Source of the DNA: Bimuria novae-zelandiae CBS 107.79
Taxonomy: Eukaryota; Ascomycota; Dothideomycetes; Pleosporales; Didymosphaeriaceae
Direction of reading: 5' to 3'
Assembly: GCA_010015655.1 (NCBI GenBank)
Contig: ML976665.1
Coordinates: 944,384-1,008,383, forward strand
DNA length: 64,000 nt
A model generated the notes under the pieces. The model saw nothing but the letters and a program-made list of their open reading frames with translations. It was not told the DNA's origin and made no database searches. This document shows positions 1 to 11,007 of the stretch, one piece after another; the first letter of the stretch is position 1; every line of letters starts with the position of its first letter. The position numbers were made by a program, and so were the translations under genes.

Positions 1-688
1 CGGATGGACTTGCTACGGACGTTCGTGAGATCTGAACATACAGGTTTATTGTTGCTAGATGTTAGAATCGATCGATACGATGCAAACTGAACCGCATATT
101 TATCCATGCCGTTTCTTTGCCTCCCCAGATCTCAGTCCAGGGTGAACGGGGCCGCATGTGCACAATCAATTTATCCGGCCTATCACACATCTCGACAGCG
201 AACAGCGTATTGCCCAACATCTACCTCCGCCTTCATCGCGCCCTCATTTTACGTATTGTTCTGATGCACCCTTCCGTTGCTATGATTATCGCGTTTTTCG
301 GTTGCTGTATGTCGCATGATTTATTCAGGTCGTTGACGACGATAAAAGAAAAGCTTGCTAATGGTCTTATGCGCAATTTAGTGCACGTGGCGCATCGCAA
401 CCTGCATAACGGGAGGGAACTAGGGAACGAGATAAGGCCTGGCTTTTGGGGCAGCTTCCCCTTCATTGGAATTTGATGCATGTGCCAGAGAGGTACAGCC
501 GCGCCAACTAGTTTCCAGAACCTGTGGGTCATCGAATTTGGACTGCGGCCCCGCATCTTGAAAACCACGCCGCAGTCGTGCAGACATAATCATTTACGGC
601 CGGAAGGGACTCGCGCGCTGCCGAAAGTGTCGGGGACTGGTTGATCCAGGGTAGACCAGTTCAACCTCCGAGCATGCATTGAATGATA
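1..688. other. No gene seen
   Basis: I see no supportable gene here. The open frames are short and lack family motifs. A segment at about 310-355 resembles 1265-1320 (see findings), which suggests both are remnants of one old repeated sequence. Confidence 0.5.
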
Positions 689-690
689 TA

Positions 691-921
691 CGAGGAGCTC
701 GTTTTTAGTGAGTTATACGCCAAGGTATTTCTATGTAACAGCACCCCACCACAACCCTTTAAAATAATAATAAAAAGTTATAAATAAATAGGAAAATAGC
801 TCTAAATTGTCTCTTTTACCTCCTATATTGTTATAAATTATTATTAAAGATTATGGTTGTGGTGCAGCACTGCCACCTCGAAGATACCTTGGCGTATGAC
901 TGACTAAAAACGAGCTCCTCG
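691..921. mobile_element. Fold-back MITE with TA target duplication
   Basis: The 231-bp element is almost entirely two inverted arms. The outer ~40 bp (starting CGAGGAGCTCGTTTTTAGT) match the reverse complement of the right end with about three mismatches. The similarity continues inward, more weakly, through a CACCACAACC block and an AT-rich segment with TTATAA, to about 100 bp per arm. The dinucleotide TA flanks both ends (689-690 and 922-923), the target duplication of Tc1/mariner-type elements. There is no coding capacity, so it would need a transposase from elsewhere. Its ends do not match either mariner element at 8.7-10.8 kb, so its autonomous partner is not in this window. Confidence 0.85.
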
Positions 922-923
922 TA

Positions 924-1370
924 CCGCCGGGGCGCACAGCGTGCAAATATAGGACTGATAAAAGCGATGGGCGCGTAGCGTTCAATGAAAACTTTGTTGA
1001 GCCTGCTAAGTGCAAGGATATCTAGACTTGGTAACCTTGCATTCATCAGTACCCTGGACGATTGAAAAGCGGTTGGCGGGCCGAGATCAACCGCCTGTTT
1101 GCACAAGATCGTCCGATCGGAAACTGCAATAGGCTAAATTATTGGAGCCAAAGTCGCGGATTCGGAGCGCATCCACATCACCGCAAGATTGCGACAGCAG
1201 ATCGTGTTTCCAGGATTGATTCAAAGAATGTAACATTGGATAGCGTAAAAGACCAAGCCTCGTTGACATATGACATGCTCTTTTCAAGTCGTTGAAGACT
1301 ATAACAGAAAAGCAAGCTTGATCCATGATATTAAACATAACCACTCTGAAGGTGCGACTATGTTATGCAC
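924..1370. other. Intergenic, 3' side of the first sugar transporter
   Basis: No gene is supported. It contains the second member of the weak repeat pair (about 1265-1320) and the presumed 3' untranslated region of the minus-strand transporter ending at 1371. Confidence 0.4.
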
Positions 1371-3127
1371 TCAGTGAGATCCAACACTTTCCTCCGTAAC
1401 CGTAGCAGTCTTCTCCTTCTCGTGAATCTCGTGCTCGATAATTCGACCCTTCTCCGTAGCAGCTGCTCCACCAACAGCAGCTTGGTCACCGTCGAAGTGG
1501 CGAGCAATCTCCTCGAGTGGTGTGTTCTTGGTCTCAATGTAGAAGGAGTAGACGACTACAAGTTCGAAGGCGAGCCATACACAGTAGACGATGTAGTACT
1601 TCCAGTGGAGGCTGTCCAATGCGATCGGGTTGATGTAGGTGTTGAAGAACAGTGCAAGGTCGACACAAGCAAACATGTAGCACATAGCCTTAGCTCGAAT
1701 GGAGTAGGGCAGAATCTCAACGGTGTAGCCGACCAGAAGACCAGACCAGGCGATGTTGTAGAACGTGTAGTAGAGGAAGATCATGAATACGACAGCGCTG
1801 CCGTTGGCCTTGACGTGGGTGGCGGCGAAGCGCTCGGAGAGAATCGTCCAGATGACAAAGGACATGCACATGCCAGCAGTTGAGATGAGGAAGAGCGGGC
1901 GACGACCGACTTTGTCGACAAAGAAACCTGAACATTGTTAGCCATGGAGTCTAGTCGCAGGCAACATAGAGCAGTGTTGATTGTTTTCATCCCAAAAACT
2001 ATGGGACCCTTTTCGACTTACACATGGTTGTGGCAACCAAACAGTTCCAGATATTCAATACACCGTTGATCTTGAGCTGCATGTCGGGGTCTGTGATGCC
2101 AATGGTGTCGAGAACGCCGGAGATGTAGTAGCTGACGAGACCATTACCGGACCACTGAGAAAAGAAACCAGCCGACACCAAGATGATGAGCCTGTGGCGG
2201 TTGCCCTTTGTCTTGAAGATCTCGAGCCAGCCAGTCTGCTCCAATTCCTTCTCAATGGCAATTGTCTCCTTGATTTCTTCATACTCCAGTTGTACGACCT
2301 CGTCGTTCGCATCTCCCTCAGCGTGAACGTGAGCGAGAACGGACAACGCCTTCTCATTCTGTCCCTTGGAGATGTACCAACGAGGTGACTCTGGGACAAG
2401 CCAAACACAGGTAATCTGGAGAATAGACGGCAGTGCCTGAATGATCGAGGGAATGCGCCACGACCACTGGCTGTCGATGTTGTTGGTTCCATAGGTGAGC
2501 CAGGCAGCCACGATCGACCCCACATACCTTCAAATCGTCAGCAGGGCTAGAAAATATCTTTTTGGGTCGACTCACCAAGTCGTGTTGTAGATTGTGGTGA
2601 AAATTGCACGGTGCTGAGGGTGGCAGAGCTCGGTGATTAAGAGAGGAGCAGAGCCGTGGGCAATGGCGACACCCAATCCGAGGAAAAAGCGAGCGGCAAC
2701 AAACATCTGAAAGTTGACTGAAGCACTCTGGAGGACTACAGCCAAGATCATGATGATGGAACCAATGCAAATACCCCATCGTCGACCCATGCCATCGGCA
2801 ATGTAAGGAATCACCGGCAGCGCAACGAATGAGCCTAGAGACATGATACCAGAGAATAGACCTTTGATAGAACCAGACGGGTTGTGCATATCTGCGAATC
2901 GTTAGTGTTGTTATTCTAATACTGCGGTGGTCATCCCTACAATCAATGAACTGGTCCAGAGACAGGAGACCATTGACCATGGACCCATCATATCCATTGG
3001 TAGCGGATGTCAGAATGGCGAGAATGAGCAGGAAATAGGTGTTCCTCAAGTTCTTCTTGGTCCACCAGGAAATGTTCGGGAACTCCTTCCCAGCGACGCT
3101 GAAGTGACCTTTCGTCATGGACGACAT
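1371..3127 (-). CDS. MFS sugar transporter (lactose permease / hexose transporter type)
   Basis: Plasma-membrane sugar:proton symporter of the major facilitator superfamily; the substrate cannot be told from sequence. Four exons (2941-3127, 2576-2891, 2022-2527, 1371-1927) join to 521 aa, a normal length for 12-helix fungal sugar porters. Introns are 2892-2940, 2528-2575 and 1928-2021, all GT-AG with clean frame. Visible family marks are GYDGSMVNGL in helix 1, GMGRRWG after helix 2, PESPRWY at the end of the N half, DKVGRRPL in the C half and ETKNTPLEE at the C end. The chosen start begins MSSMTKGHFS; an in-frame ATG 23 codons upstream (3196) is possible but unlike the family. A second sugar porter of a different subfamily lies upstream in the same orientation; the two are not tandem duplicates. 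Confidence 0.9.
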
Positions 3128-4677
3128 GGTGAAAGAAGGCGTTGGACGGCGCAACAAGCAAGTCTCAAGTGAATGAGTATGAGGAGCATTCAACACAAGC
3201 GAAAGTTGGACGAAGCTGAAGTGCCCGATGATGGGGACTTCTTGTCTTCATATAGACCAGGGTTTCGGTACCTAGAACATGTAGACCACCCAAAGGCGGA
3301 ATGGGCATAAATCGAGTTTATCCGTGTGCCGTCTAGCCCGCCACGAACTCTCATCATGCAGTCCTTCTGGAAGCGCTGATGCTGACTCCAGCCTCGTCCC
3401 CCCGGAAAATATCAAGGCTCCACCCTGCACGGGACCGAGGGTGGGGCCAACCGCCACTTCTCCACGGGGCAGGAAGATGTGGTTAAAAGTCGGATAAATG
3501 TGATGCAGCGCTAGCAGGAGACCTGAATGGCCGATAAGCTACACTTGGCTAGGATCGACACATGGAGAAGCGCAACACAAGCACTCGTAAACCGGGAGGC
3601 GCTCTGCACATGCAGGGTAAAGGTTGATGATACTAACCAGATCAAACATTTGCGATCTCGCGTATGGAGCGCCTCTCCGGCTCAAGGGAACTCGAGATTG
3701 GCTGAGCATGGATGTCTATCACTGTATGCCTCGATCCAGGTTGAACTGTTTCCAGAAGAACGGTTTCGGAGCATCCGTATATTGTGCAGGCATAGAACAC
3801 AATTTTGGGTGTTGGACCTGAATGAAATCCCTCAGGTGGTGCACTGGTGGTATGATTGGGCATGCATGGCGAGACCATCAATGGGCGCGGGAATAATTTG
3901 TGCGCCTTGCACAGTGGATGTTTCCTCACGCCTTGTTGAACGTGGCTCGACCGTTGCACATGCGCGTGCGCCGTAGGAACTTCGGTGCGATATGCCGTTT
4001 CGCAGCTGCAGCTATGTGGCGCAAATCGATGACGGCTCAATGTTGACCTGCATCGTACTTTCATGCTGATCGCGTGTACGGTTCTATCATCGCCAAAATC
4101 CCTTCAGGCTAGGCTTCAACGACACGTAGCAAGAGAAATGCCGACAGAGCCAAACGACGTTATTGGCTTCGTGGCAATCGGCACAGAGGTGTGGAGGAAG
4201 AATGCCGAGGTAGTTGAAATGTTGGGGTCAAACGTTGCGCTCACGCTGTACCGAAATAGGATTGGCCAGGGGAACTTCACGTGAGCTGGCCCACCCCAGC
4301 CGCGGAGGCTGAGATCAATATGGAGCGGCACCGAGCGTCCAGTCTTATTCAGGGGCGACTATCGGGCACTGCAAGAGTCTCCCAATGTGTCGGAGCACGA
4401 CATGCATTTCACTGTTTACTAGGATCGCACGATCACTAAGAACCCTGCAAGAGAAAAAAACCTTCACAGGCCTCGATCCCAACACCTTTCGTCCGGTCAA
4501 GTTATACATCTCCCCTACGGTCTCTCAACACCGCACAGGCACCTATGCTATAGTAATGAGAAATTGACTTTTCGCATAGAACAGGTTCAGTTGAGCCGCA
4601 CCAATGAGATCATTGTGCAAGCTTCTTCTGTCTCCACGATGGCCACTGTTCTGATACATCGCTTCCATCGATTGTTT
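3128..4677. other. Intergenic between the two sugar transporters
   Basis: About 1.55 kb with no gene that I can support. Open frames on both strands are short and share no recognisable motif. It must hold the promoter of the transporter at 1371-3127 and the 3' end of the one at 4678-6739. Confidence 0.4.
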
Positions 4678-6739
4678 TCAAGGGCTGGTTTGCTCCTTGC
4701 CCTCAACAGCAACTCCCTTCTCCCTGCTCGACAAACTTCCACTCTCGAGCACCACCGGCGATGCAATGTGCGCGCGGCTGTCCCAACCAACACCCTCTTC
4801 CCATCCATCCTTTGCAATTCTTATGCTCCTCTTAACAACACTCCCTTCATAAAACAGCCAGTCGATCTCTTCAAGCGTGAGGTTAGACGTTTCGGGATAG
4901 TAAAAGTACTAGAAACGTTAGCGTTGTCGAAAGGCGATCATATGCGGCTGAATTCCGATACTATGCTTACCACCAACGGCACGAAGGAAAAGTTTAAGCA
5001 CATGAAGATGAGATAACCTTTCCACTCCAAGTTATTAAGCAGCGTGGGCGTGATCATGACGACGAAGAAGTTCCAGAGCCAATTCGCGGAGATGCCTACA
5101 GCTGTTCCTTTCGCTCGCACATGGAGTGGTAGAATCTCCGGCACATAAACCCACGGGATGCAGTTCGCTGTTGCACCGAAGATGAGCATGTACTAGAAGC
5201 TAGTTCAGCACCATGGTTCGTTATGTTAATGGACCCGTTTCAGCTGTGTGACTTACAGTGAAAAAAAATGTCTAAGCGCGTGTTAGCAGCTCATCCTCTT
5301 GCGGTATAAGGTACGGCAAATGAACTTACTACACTGGCAGATGCTGTGTGTTTAGCCACATTACCGCCCTGGCTCTTGAAGCTCAGCAGGATGGAGATCA
5401 GCATCATGGAGACGCCTAGACCAAATGAACCCCACATCATCGGTTTCCTTCTACCAATGCGGTCTAGAAAGAAGGTGGGGAACAGTGAGCCGATGAAAAA
5501 CCTATCGCAAAGTAAGTACGATATTCGAAGACATGATGACATGCTTGCGTCTTACATAAGGTTGATAACCCCTCCTAACAACAGTGACAAGTTTCGGGTA
5601 AGCCCAACATTGAGTTGCAACACTGAGGTGATGTAGTAGACGACTAGGTTAATGCCACCTACCCTTCATTAGAGCAGCCATGGGAATCAAATGGGGGATA
5701 TGCTTGCCCATTTGGTTCATAAACTGCATGCCATACGCAAGTAGGACTCGTCGTCCCGTCTGTACTCTGTCTCTCTTCAACAATTGGCTCCATTTGTATT
5801 CACCATGTTCTTGTTCCACTTTGAGCGCTTCTAAAATCTCGGAGTTCTCCCTAGCAATCTGTGGGTCATCAGGTGTTCCATCGTACACATCACACAGGAT
5901 GGCGAGAGCTTCTTCGCTTCTGCCGTGCTTGTATAGATAGCGTGGTGATTCCGGGAGACCGAAGACGAGAACCATGACGATCTATAACGGATTTAGCCTC
6001 GCACCTCAAATTTCGCCTTTACACGAACGGTCTTCGTGGCATAGCAAAGACTGGCGAACGGCTTACGAATGCGAAGATCATCTGGCAAGCAATCGGTAGT
6101 CTCCAAGCGATGCTACCTGAAGTGAAACTCATTCCATAATCGAACCAATACTACCAGAAGCATGTTAGATCTACCCGATTCTGCGGTTCTCGTATTGACT
6201 TGCCGCGATTTCGATCCCAACGCCAACAAAAAGTGGCTCGGAGCTGACTAGTCTTCCTCGTTTCTTCGCCTCGCACAGTTCAGACTGATACATTGGCACA
6301 GTCGACGTCTCGATGCCCGTACCGATGCCCGTAATGAATCGCGCGACCATCATATGTGGAACGGAGTAGGCCGTCGTTTGCAATATAGCACCGATAATGA
6401 TCCACACCATCGCGATCCACATTGCGAGACGCCTTCCCGTCTTCTCACAAAACATGAATGATAGAATACAACCGGTGAAACATCCTAGGTTGTATATGGA
6501 TACAATAATCCCCTCTAGAGCAGGTGCTGGGTGATTGAAGGTATCGAGGAAATCAGGGTTCCCCACAATGCCTGTGAGCGGGTCAGTCAGTTCCATTTTA
6601 CCTTTATATCCGGGAACCAACCGCCAAAAACACCCTGATCGTAGCCAAACAACACAAAAGCCATTTGGCAAGCAATTGTAATTGCAGCACGCAGCTTGAA
6701 TCCGCGGCCGTACCAATTGAAATGTGGCGTTTTCACCAT
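4678..6739 (-). CDS. MFS sugar transporter, nine exons with two GC-AG introns and a microexon
   Basis: Second MFS sugar porter, 528 aa. Exons: 6622-6739, 6204-6571, 6067-6150, 5708-5981, 5556-5658, 5330-5501, 5257-5271, 4971-5192, 4678-4908. Family marks are FGYDQGVFGG, EKTGRRLA, GLPESPRYLY, NQMGGINLVVYY, DRIGRRKPMM and YPETSNLTLEEID. Two introns (6151-6203 and 5659-5707) start with GC (GCAAGT and GCAAGC); no GT site restores the conserved peptides EIAYWFDYG and NQMGGINLV. Exon 7 is only 15 nt and encodes TFFFT, completing a helix before YMLIFGA. The first intron has an unusual donor, GTTGGT. Start chosen at MVKTPHFNWYGRGF, the usual N-terminus of this subfamily. No disabling mutation is seen, so a complex but intact gene is the simplest reading. 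Confidence 0.85.
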
Positions 6740-6867
6740 TGTCTTTTTTCTTTCGTCGTGTCACTTCCACAAAGTATTTCCTCGAATTCCCACAAACAGG
6801 AATGATATAAAACGCCAATGCTACAAGCAACTTGGAGATCGGACACTGAATGCGGCGCTCCCATGGT

Positions 6868-6874
6868 TATATAC
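6868..6874 (-). promoter_or_regulatory. TATA-like box of the second sugar transporter
   Basis: Read on the minus strand this is TATATAA, about 130 bp upstream of the chosen start codon at 6739. The spacing suits a fungal TATA element; this is inference only. Confidence 0.35.
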
Positions 6875-7884
6875 CTACAGCTATCTAACCTACGACTATG
6901 GTCAGCACTATGCTATTATAGGCGGCACCGCATTACTAGGACCTAGCTTTGGCTTGGACCAACTGCTTCTCCGGAACGTGCCCCACCCAGGAACTTCTGC
7001 CCCTGCTCTCGCCTCAATAAGACCCTCCCGAATGTTAATGGTTGGTGGATAAATTGCGCCCCCAGACATCACTGCCGAGCGACTTCCAGAATCCTTTCAA
7101 ATCTGTCATCGAACCGTTGGGGATTTCCTGGGGTTCTTGTGGAGACTTTTAGTCTTGATGGCTTGGTGGTTGCGGGGATCGGATGACGTCGGTGGGCTGA
7201 ATGGCGGCTCCGCGTTCCCCTTACCGGACTAAGCCACTATTGGCAAGCCGGTGGTGATAACGCGGGGATTGCGTTCTTATTGAATGGAGGGACAGGCTTC
7301 GGACCGTCGCAATGATGCAGGGATCCTGACAACTGAGACGAAAATGGACGGAAGAGGAAATTATAGGCACTTGTTTCCTGATGCGAAAGCACGGCAAAGA
7401 GATCACGCAGACTGAGGTCCCTCAATTTCGAGCACCACGTGCTCACGTCCACCCAGGCCCGGGTCCTGAGGTGCCCCCGTTGTTTCCCTCTGTTGCCGTA
7501 CAAACTCGACTATTTTTCATACCCACAGTAGGAGCAAACCTGTAGTATCCTTGGCGGTTCCGCAGGTAAACAAGTTGCGCATGTAGGTCTCTGATCTGTG
7601 ACTAATATTGCGAAATTAGGTAGTGATTGATATCTGCAGCAGGGTGCAATCTACTCAAATTTGGATTTAGATCTGAGAAGACACTCGGGCATGAGGATCA
7701 TGTTTGACGACCCTTGATGTTGTTCCAAACATCACTGACTGACGGTCCACTTTTCAAGTATAATAGTACTCTGCATGGCTGTATTTGCTAGGAGGTCTGC
7801 TTCCTTGGTGCAATTTACAAGCGTCTTGATGGTTGCATTTTCTATACTGTATAAGAGAATCTCCATCGAGCAGCAGAGACTTAT

Positions 7885-7926
7885 GGGCGTGTGCGTGTGC
7901 GTGTGTGCGTGCGCGTGCGCTTGCGT
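7885..7926. repeat. GTGTGC-type microsatellite
   Basis: An alternating purine-pyrimidine run built from GTGTGC/GTGCGC units over about 40 bp. It lies outside any supported gene. Confidence 0.7.
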
Positions 7927-8880
7927 AGTTCGGTACCGAACATCATGGGCGTAGAGACGAATCGCGAGCCTGCTGTTAACAACGGAGTGTTGAGAATAAA
8001 GTATTGAGAGCAACAAAAGTTCTACTACAGGGCGGCCGGAGTCATCCAGGCACCAGAGGCGTCTATACAGTATAATTATAGCGCTCCGAGCCGTGCTTAG
8101 TCCTCAGCTTCCACCGCTCAGGACAATATGTAACGGCATCACTGAACGAGCCACTTTGTGGCAGAAGAGAATAGCAAGCAATAATTAGCTGTGTTGAAGC
8201 TCGGATGCGGTCCCGCGTACAATAGCTTTTCGTGCTTGAGGTTAGTGCGTGTAGATCATTCATGCACAATTTCTTCGGTCTTCTTGATTTGGTTCCTAGA
8301 ATGAACACCCTGTACAATAAATGCAATAGAGCAGGGTCAAGACTTATAAGTTATTGTTGATGGATGTCAAGGCCTTTATTGAGGCGTAGAATGTTGTTGG
8401 GGCTCGCGCAGCAGCGTTGCTAAAAGTAGCTCTCACGCCGGCGCCACTTCCGTGCTCTAACGGCCGCTAGCTCGGACAATTACCCCGTTGATTTGCGAGT
8501 CCGCGACCGACTCGGCGAAATGACGTAGGGGTCCCTTACCCACGGAGCATAGCCAAACAACAGGGATTGCCACTTAACAAGAATGCCACTGTGGCATCAC
8601 TCTCCTGAATATCAATAACACTGTACCCATTACAGAAATGGGAAATACCTAGATGCTACTACTGTGGTATCAGGCAGAAGTTTTGTACATTGTCAGTGCG
8701 CAGCAGGGGCCAGCTGGAACGTGCTGTGAATTAAATACATCAATCAACATACAAAGGGTAATCTCAATAAAGTCGGCCGTCACGTGCAGCAGGGATTCCT
8801 GCAGGGGTAGCAACTTCAAAAGTCGCGCATCTTGATTCCATCTAAAGTATAAGCAAATACACCCAAATAAGATGTTCTAA

Positions 8881-10344
8881 TTATGCTGTAAAGTTGTTCT
8901 GGCCACCTGCGTCCTCGCAGAGCTCTGCAACGCGCATAAAGTAGGTAGGATGAAGCTTTTCGGCCATATACTGCCTGAGTGTCTCATCACCTTGCCAGAC
9001 CTCCTTTATGTACTGTTCTGCAGCCTTTTTGGCCTCCTTAGAACTTGATAGGCATTCGTAACTTGCCAAAAAACCTTCTAGTCGCCCAAAACAGCGCTCA
9101 ATTGGGTGTAAGTCGGGTGAATTGGGAGGCTGAGGGCCAAACTTAATTCCTAGAGCTTTAATTTCTGGCTGGCAGTACTAGAGACCTAGTAAGTATAGGT
9201 AAACGTTATCTTAAATTAAATAGATAGCTGCGCCTAGGTTATTGTCGCGTATAGCGTAGTAATAAGGGAATAGGTGTTTCTTAAGTATGTTCTCTGCGTA
9301 CTAGATGCCGTTCATGCCCTTCCCTCCGTTGTATACAAACTCCTCTGTTTTAAAGAACTTTTTAATAGTAAGAGGTTTCTTAATACCTGCGCGAAGAGCT
9401 CCACCCTTCTTACTAATAGCCTTATTAGTAGCTTAGCGTTAACTATTATTATAGGTAATATTACAATTAATTTCCTATAGTTACTACTCCTTATTAGTGC
9501 TAGCGATAGTCGCGCGAGAGCATTTAACCTTAAGAGCCTCCTTTACTATATTATTTATATAGGAGACGCGTTGTATAAGGTCCTTATAGCTCTTATTATT
9601 ATCTTAAGCCTAAATAACGTAAGGGCGTTAATAGGAGCAAGTAGTATTAGTTAAAGTAGTAGTATAGATTATAAGACTAAATTTAGATAGCGTTGCAGGC
9701 AGTGCGTAGACGTTACTATCTTATCTAACTAGTCTTAAAATCCTCTGCTTTCTGCCACGTATATTGCTCCTGCTAATAGACTTAGAGGTCTTATTATAGC
9801 AGACGAATATAATGCGTGGAAAGTGTAGGTTATATTTAGCCTTAAGCTAGGTATAGTACTATAGTCGCTAGTCCTCGTCGTTGCTACTAAGCGCTAGTTT
9901 TTTAGGTTATACTCTGCAAGTTATTACGTATAGGTGCTGCTCGTCGCGGTGCTCCCTAGCAATGTTATAGACTGTATTCTTACTAAGTGTGATGCCAGCT
10001 TCTGCGCAGAGGTCTCTGACAGCGTTATGCACCCGGTAGGTGTCATATACGATGATGTCATGCCGTAGTCTTGCGCTCAGCGTAGAGCCATCGCGTACCT
10101 TTACAGGTCTGCCAGGAGGAGACTGCTTGACTGTAGGTGTTGCAGCTAGCAATTCCTGCAGTGAGTCGCCCTTTGCGGCGCCTTTGACGCGTCGAAATGC
10201 CTTACCACAGGCGTGGTCAGTTATACCCAAATCAGTGGCGATTTCTGGGAAAGTGAGGTTGTATTTTGTCCTGAGAACGACGATAGCAGCTAGCTGGGCT
10301 TCTGAAAGCAATCGAGAGCTTTTTTTGGCAGGATTTGAAGCCAT
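8881..10344 (-). pseudogene. Transposase of the inner mariner element, degenerate
   Basis: The N-terminal ~145 codons (9907-10344) are readable. They show a helix-turn-helix region (SEAQLAAIVVLRTKYNLTF, then EIATDLGITDHACGKAF) and a second DNA-binding segment with PPGRPVKVRDGS. The C-terminal ~80 codons (8881 to about 9125) read PQPPNSPDLHPIERCFGRLE, the block holding the third acidic catalytic residue of DDE transposases, and end with a natural TAA. Between them, about 9180-9900, the frame is destroyed by many stops in TA-rich sequence. The element is thus an inactivated copy, consistent with RIP. Which mariner subgroup it belongs to cannot be fixed without a search. Confidence 0.85.
9180..9900. 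other. AT-rich, stop-filled tract resembling RIP
   Basis: This tract is far richer in A, T and TpA steps than the flanking transposon ends, with CpA and TpG correspondingly rare by eye. Repeat-induced point mutation in Pezizomycotina converts CpA to TpA in duplicated DNA and gives this pattern. The borders with the readable ends are rather sharp. Confidence 0.65.
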
Positions 10345-10496
10345 ATTGAGTGAGAAACGTGAGGTTAAAGTGTAGGTGTTGACGCTCTACAGAGCTCTTA
10401 GAGGCTCGGAGGCTCGGAGACTCTGTTCCGCTAGTGACGCGCTAGCTTCTTGGCAAGTCACATGACGGCCGACTTTATTGAGATTACCCTTTGTAC

Positions 10497-10760
10497 TAGT
10501 CTGTATAGTAATCTTTGTCACTTATTCCTTCTCCTGCGTATTCACCTGATCTTAATCCAATTGAGACAATTTGGAACTGGATCAAGGACTACATTGAGGC
10601 AAAGTATGGGGACGTACAGCTCTCATATGATCAGCTCCGAATCGCTGTACGAGAGGGCTGGAAATCTATTACAAAGGAACAGCTGAATGAGCTGATAGAT
10701 AGCACGAAGGCGCGCTGTGAGGCTGTAATTGCTGCGCAAGGCGGATATACCAGGTTCTGA
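10497..10760 (+). pseudogene. C-terminal remnant of the outer element's transposase
   Basis: The frame reads SLIPSPAYSPDLNPIETIW followed by NWIKDYIEAKYGD and ends at a TGA. SPDLNPIE is the conserved block around the last catalytic glutamate of Tc1-like DDE transposases. The first two acidic residues and the DNA-binding domain are absent, since the left part of the element (8662-8751) is too short to hold them. It runs opposite to the inner element's transposase and differs from it in sequence, so the two belong to different families. Confidence 0.85.
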
Positions 10761-10881
10761 TCATTAATAATCATGTATATTTCAGCCCCGCCGCGCACTG
10801 ACAATGTACAAAACTTCTGCCTGATACCTCAGTAGATGTGAACCCACTCGTTTATTGATACTTCAGGACCCCGGTCTGGTG

Positions 10882-10888
10882 TATATAA
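10882..10888 (+). promoter_or_regulatory. TATA-like box of the small secreted protein gene
   Basis: TATATAA lies 120 bp before the start codon at 11008 and about 50 bp after the right end of the outer transposon. A CT-rich leader with CTAAAC/CATTCC follows, typical of fungal transcription start regions. Confidence 0.45.
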
Positions 10889-11007
10889 GGTTGTCTTCCA
10901 ATCTTTGTTGACCTCTAACTAAACATTCCTCTTCGCCCTCTTTCAGTCCTCTTCGAACAGAAAACGCGTACTTGCATTCTTCGCACCTACAACACTCTAA
11001 ACCAGTC

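Larger units (their letters stand above)
6740..8661. other. Long intergenic region
   Basis: No convincing gene in about 1.9 kb. Open frames on either strand are under 120 codons, carry no motif and overlap each other in antisense. It contains a GT/GC-rich microsatellite at 7885-7926 and the promoter side of the transporter that ends the previous gene block. Confidence 0.4.
8752..10493 (-). mobile_element. Inner Tc1/mariner element nested in the outer one, RIP-like core
   Basis: The ends are inverted repeats of about 35 bp (CAAAGGGTAATCTCAATAAA and inward through GTCGGCCGTCAYGTG) at 8752-8786 and 10459-10493. TA flanks each end (8750-8751, 10494-10495), marking insertion at a TA inside the outer element. 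Length 1742 bp, normal for an autonomous fungal mariner-like element. It carries one transposase gene on the minus strand, now dead. Confidence 0.88.
8662..10832 (+). mobile_element. Outer Tc1/mariner-type element, internally deleted and interrupted by a second element
   Basis: Terminal inverted repeats of about 45 bp lie at 8662-8706 and 10788-10832 (left end starts CTGTGGTATCAGGCAG, right end reverse complement CTGAGGTATCAGGCAG, with about three mismatches). TA flanks both ends (8660-8661, 10833-10834). Without the inserted element at 8752-10493 only about 430 bp remain: the left repeat, a short leader, and the 3' end of a transposase gene in plus orientation. Most of the transposase was therefore lost, probably before the second element inserted. 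Confidence 0.85.

Noticed and set aside
7885..7926. CRISPR-like or regulatory array
   Set aside because: It is a plain GT/GC microsatellite; no spacer structure exists anywhere in the window.
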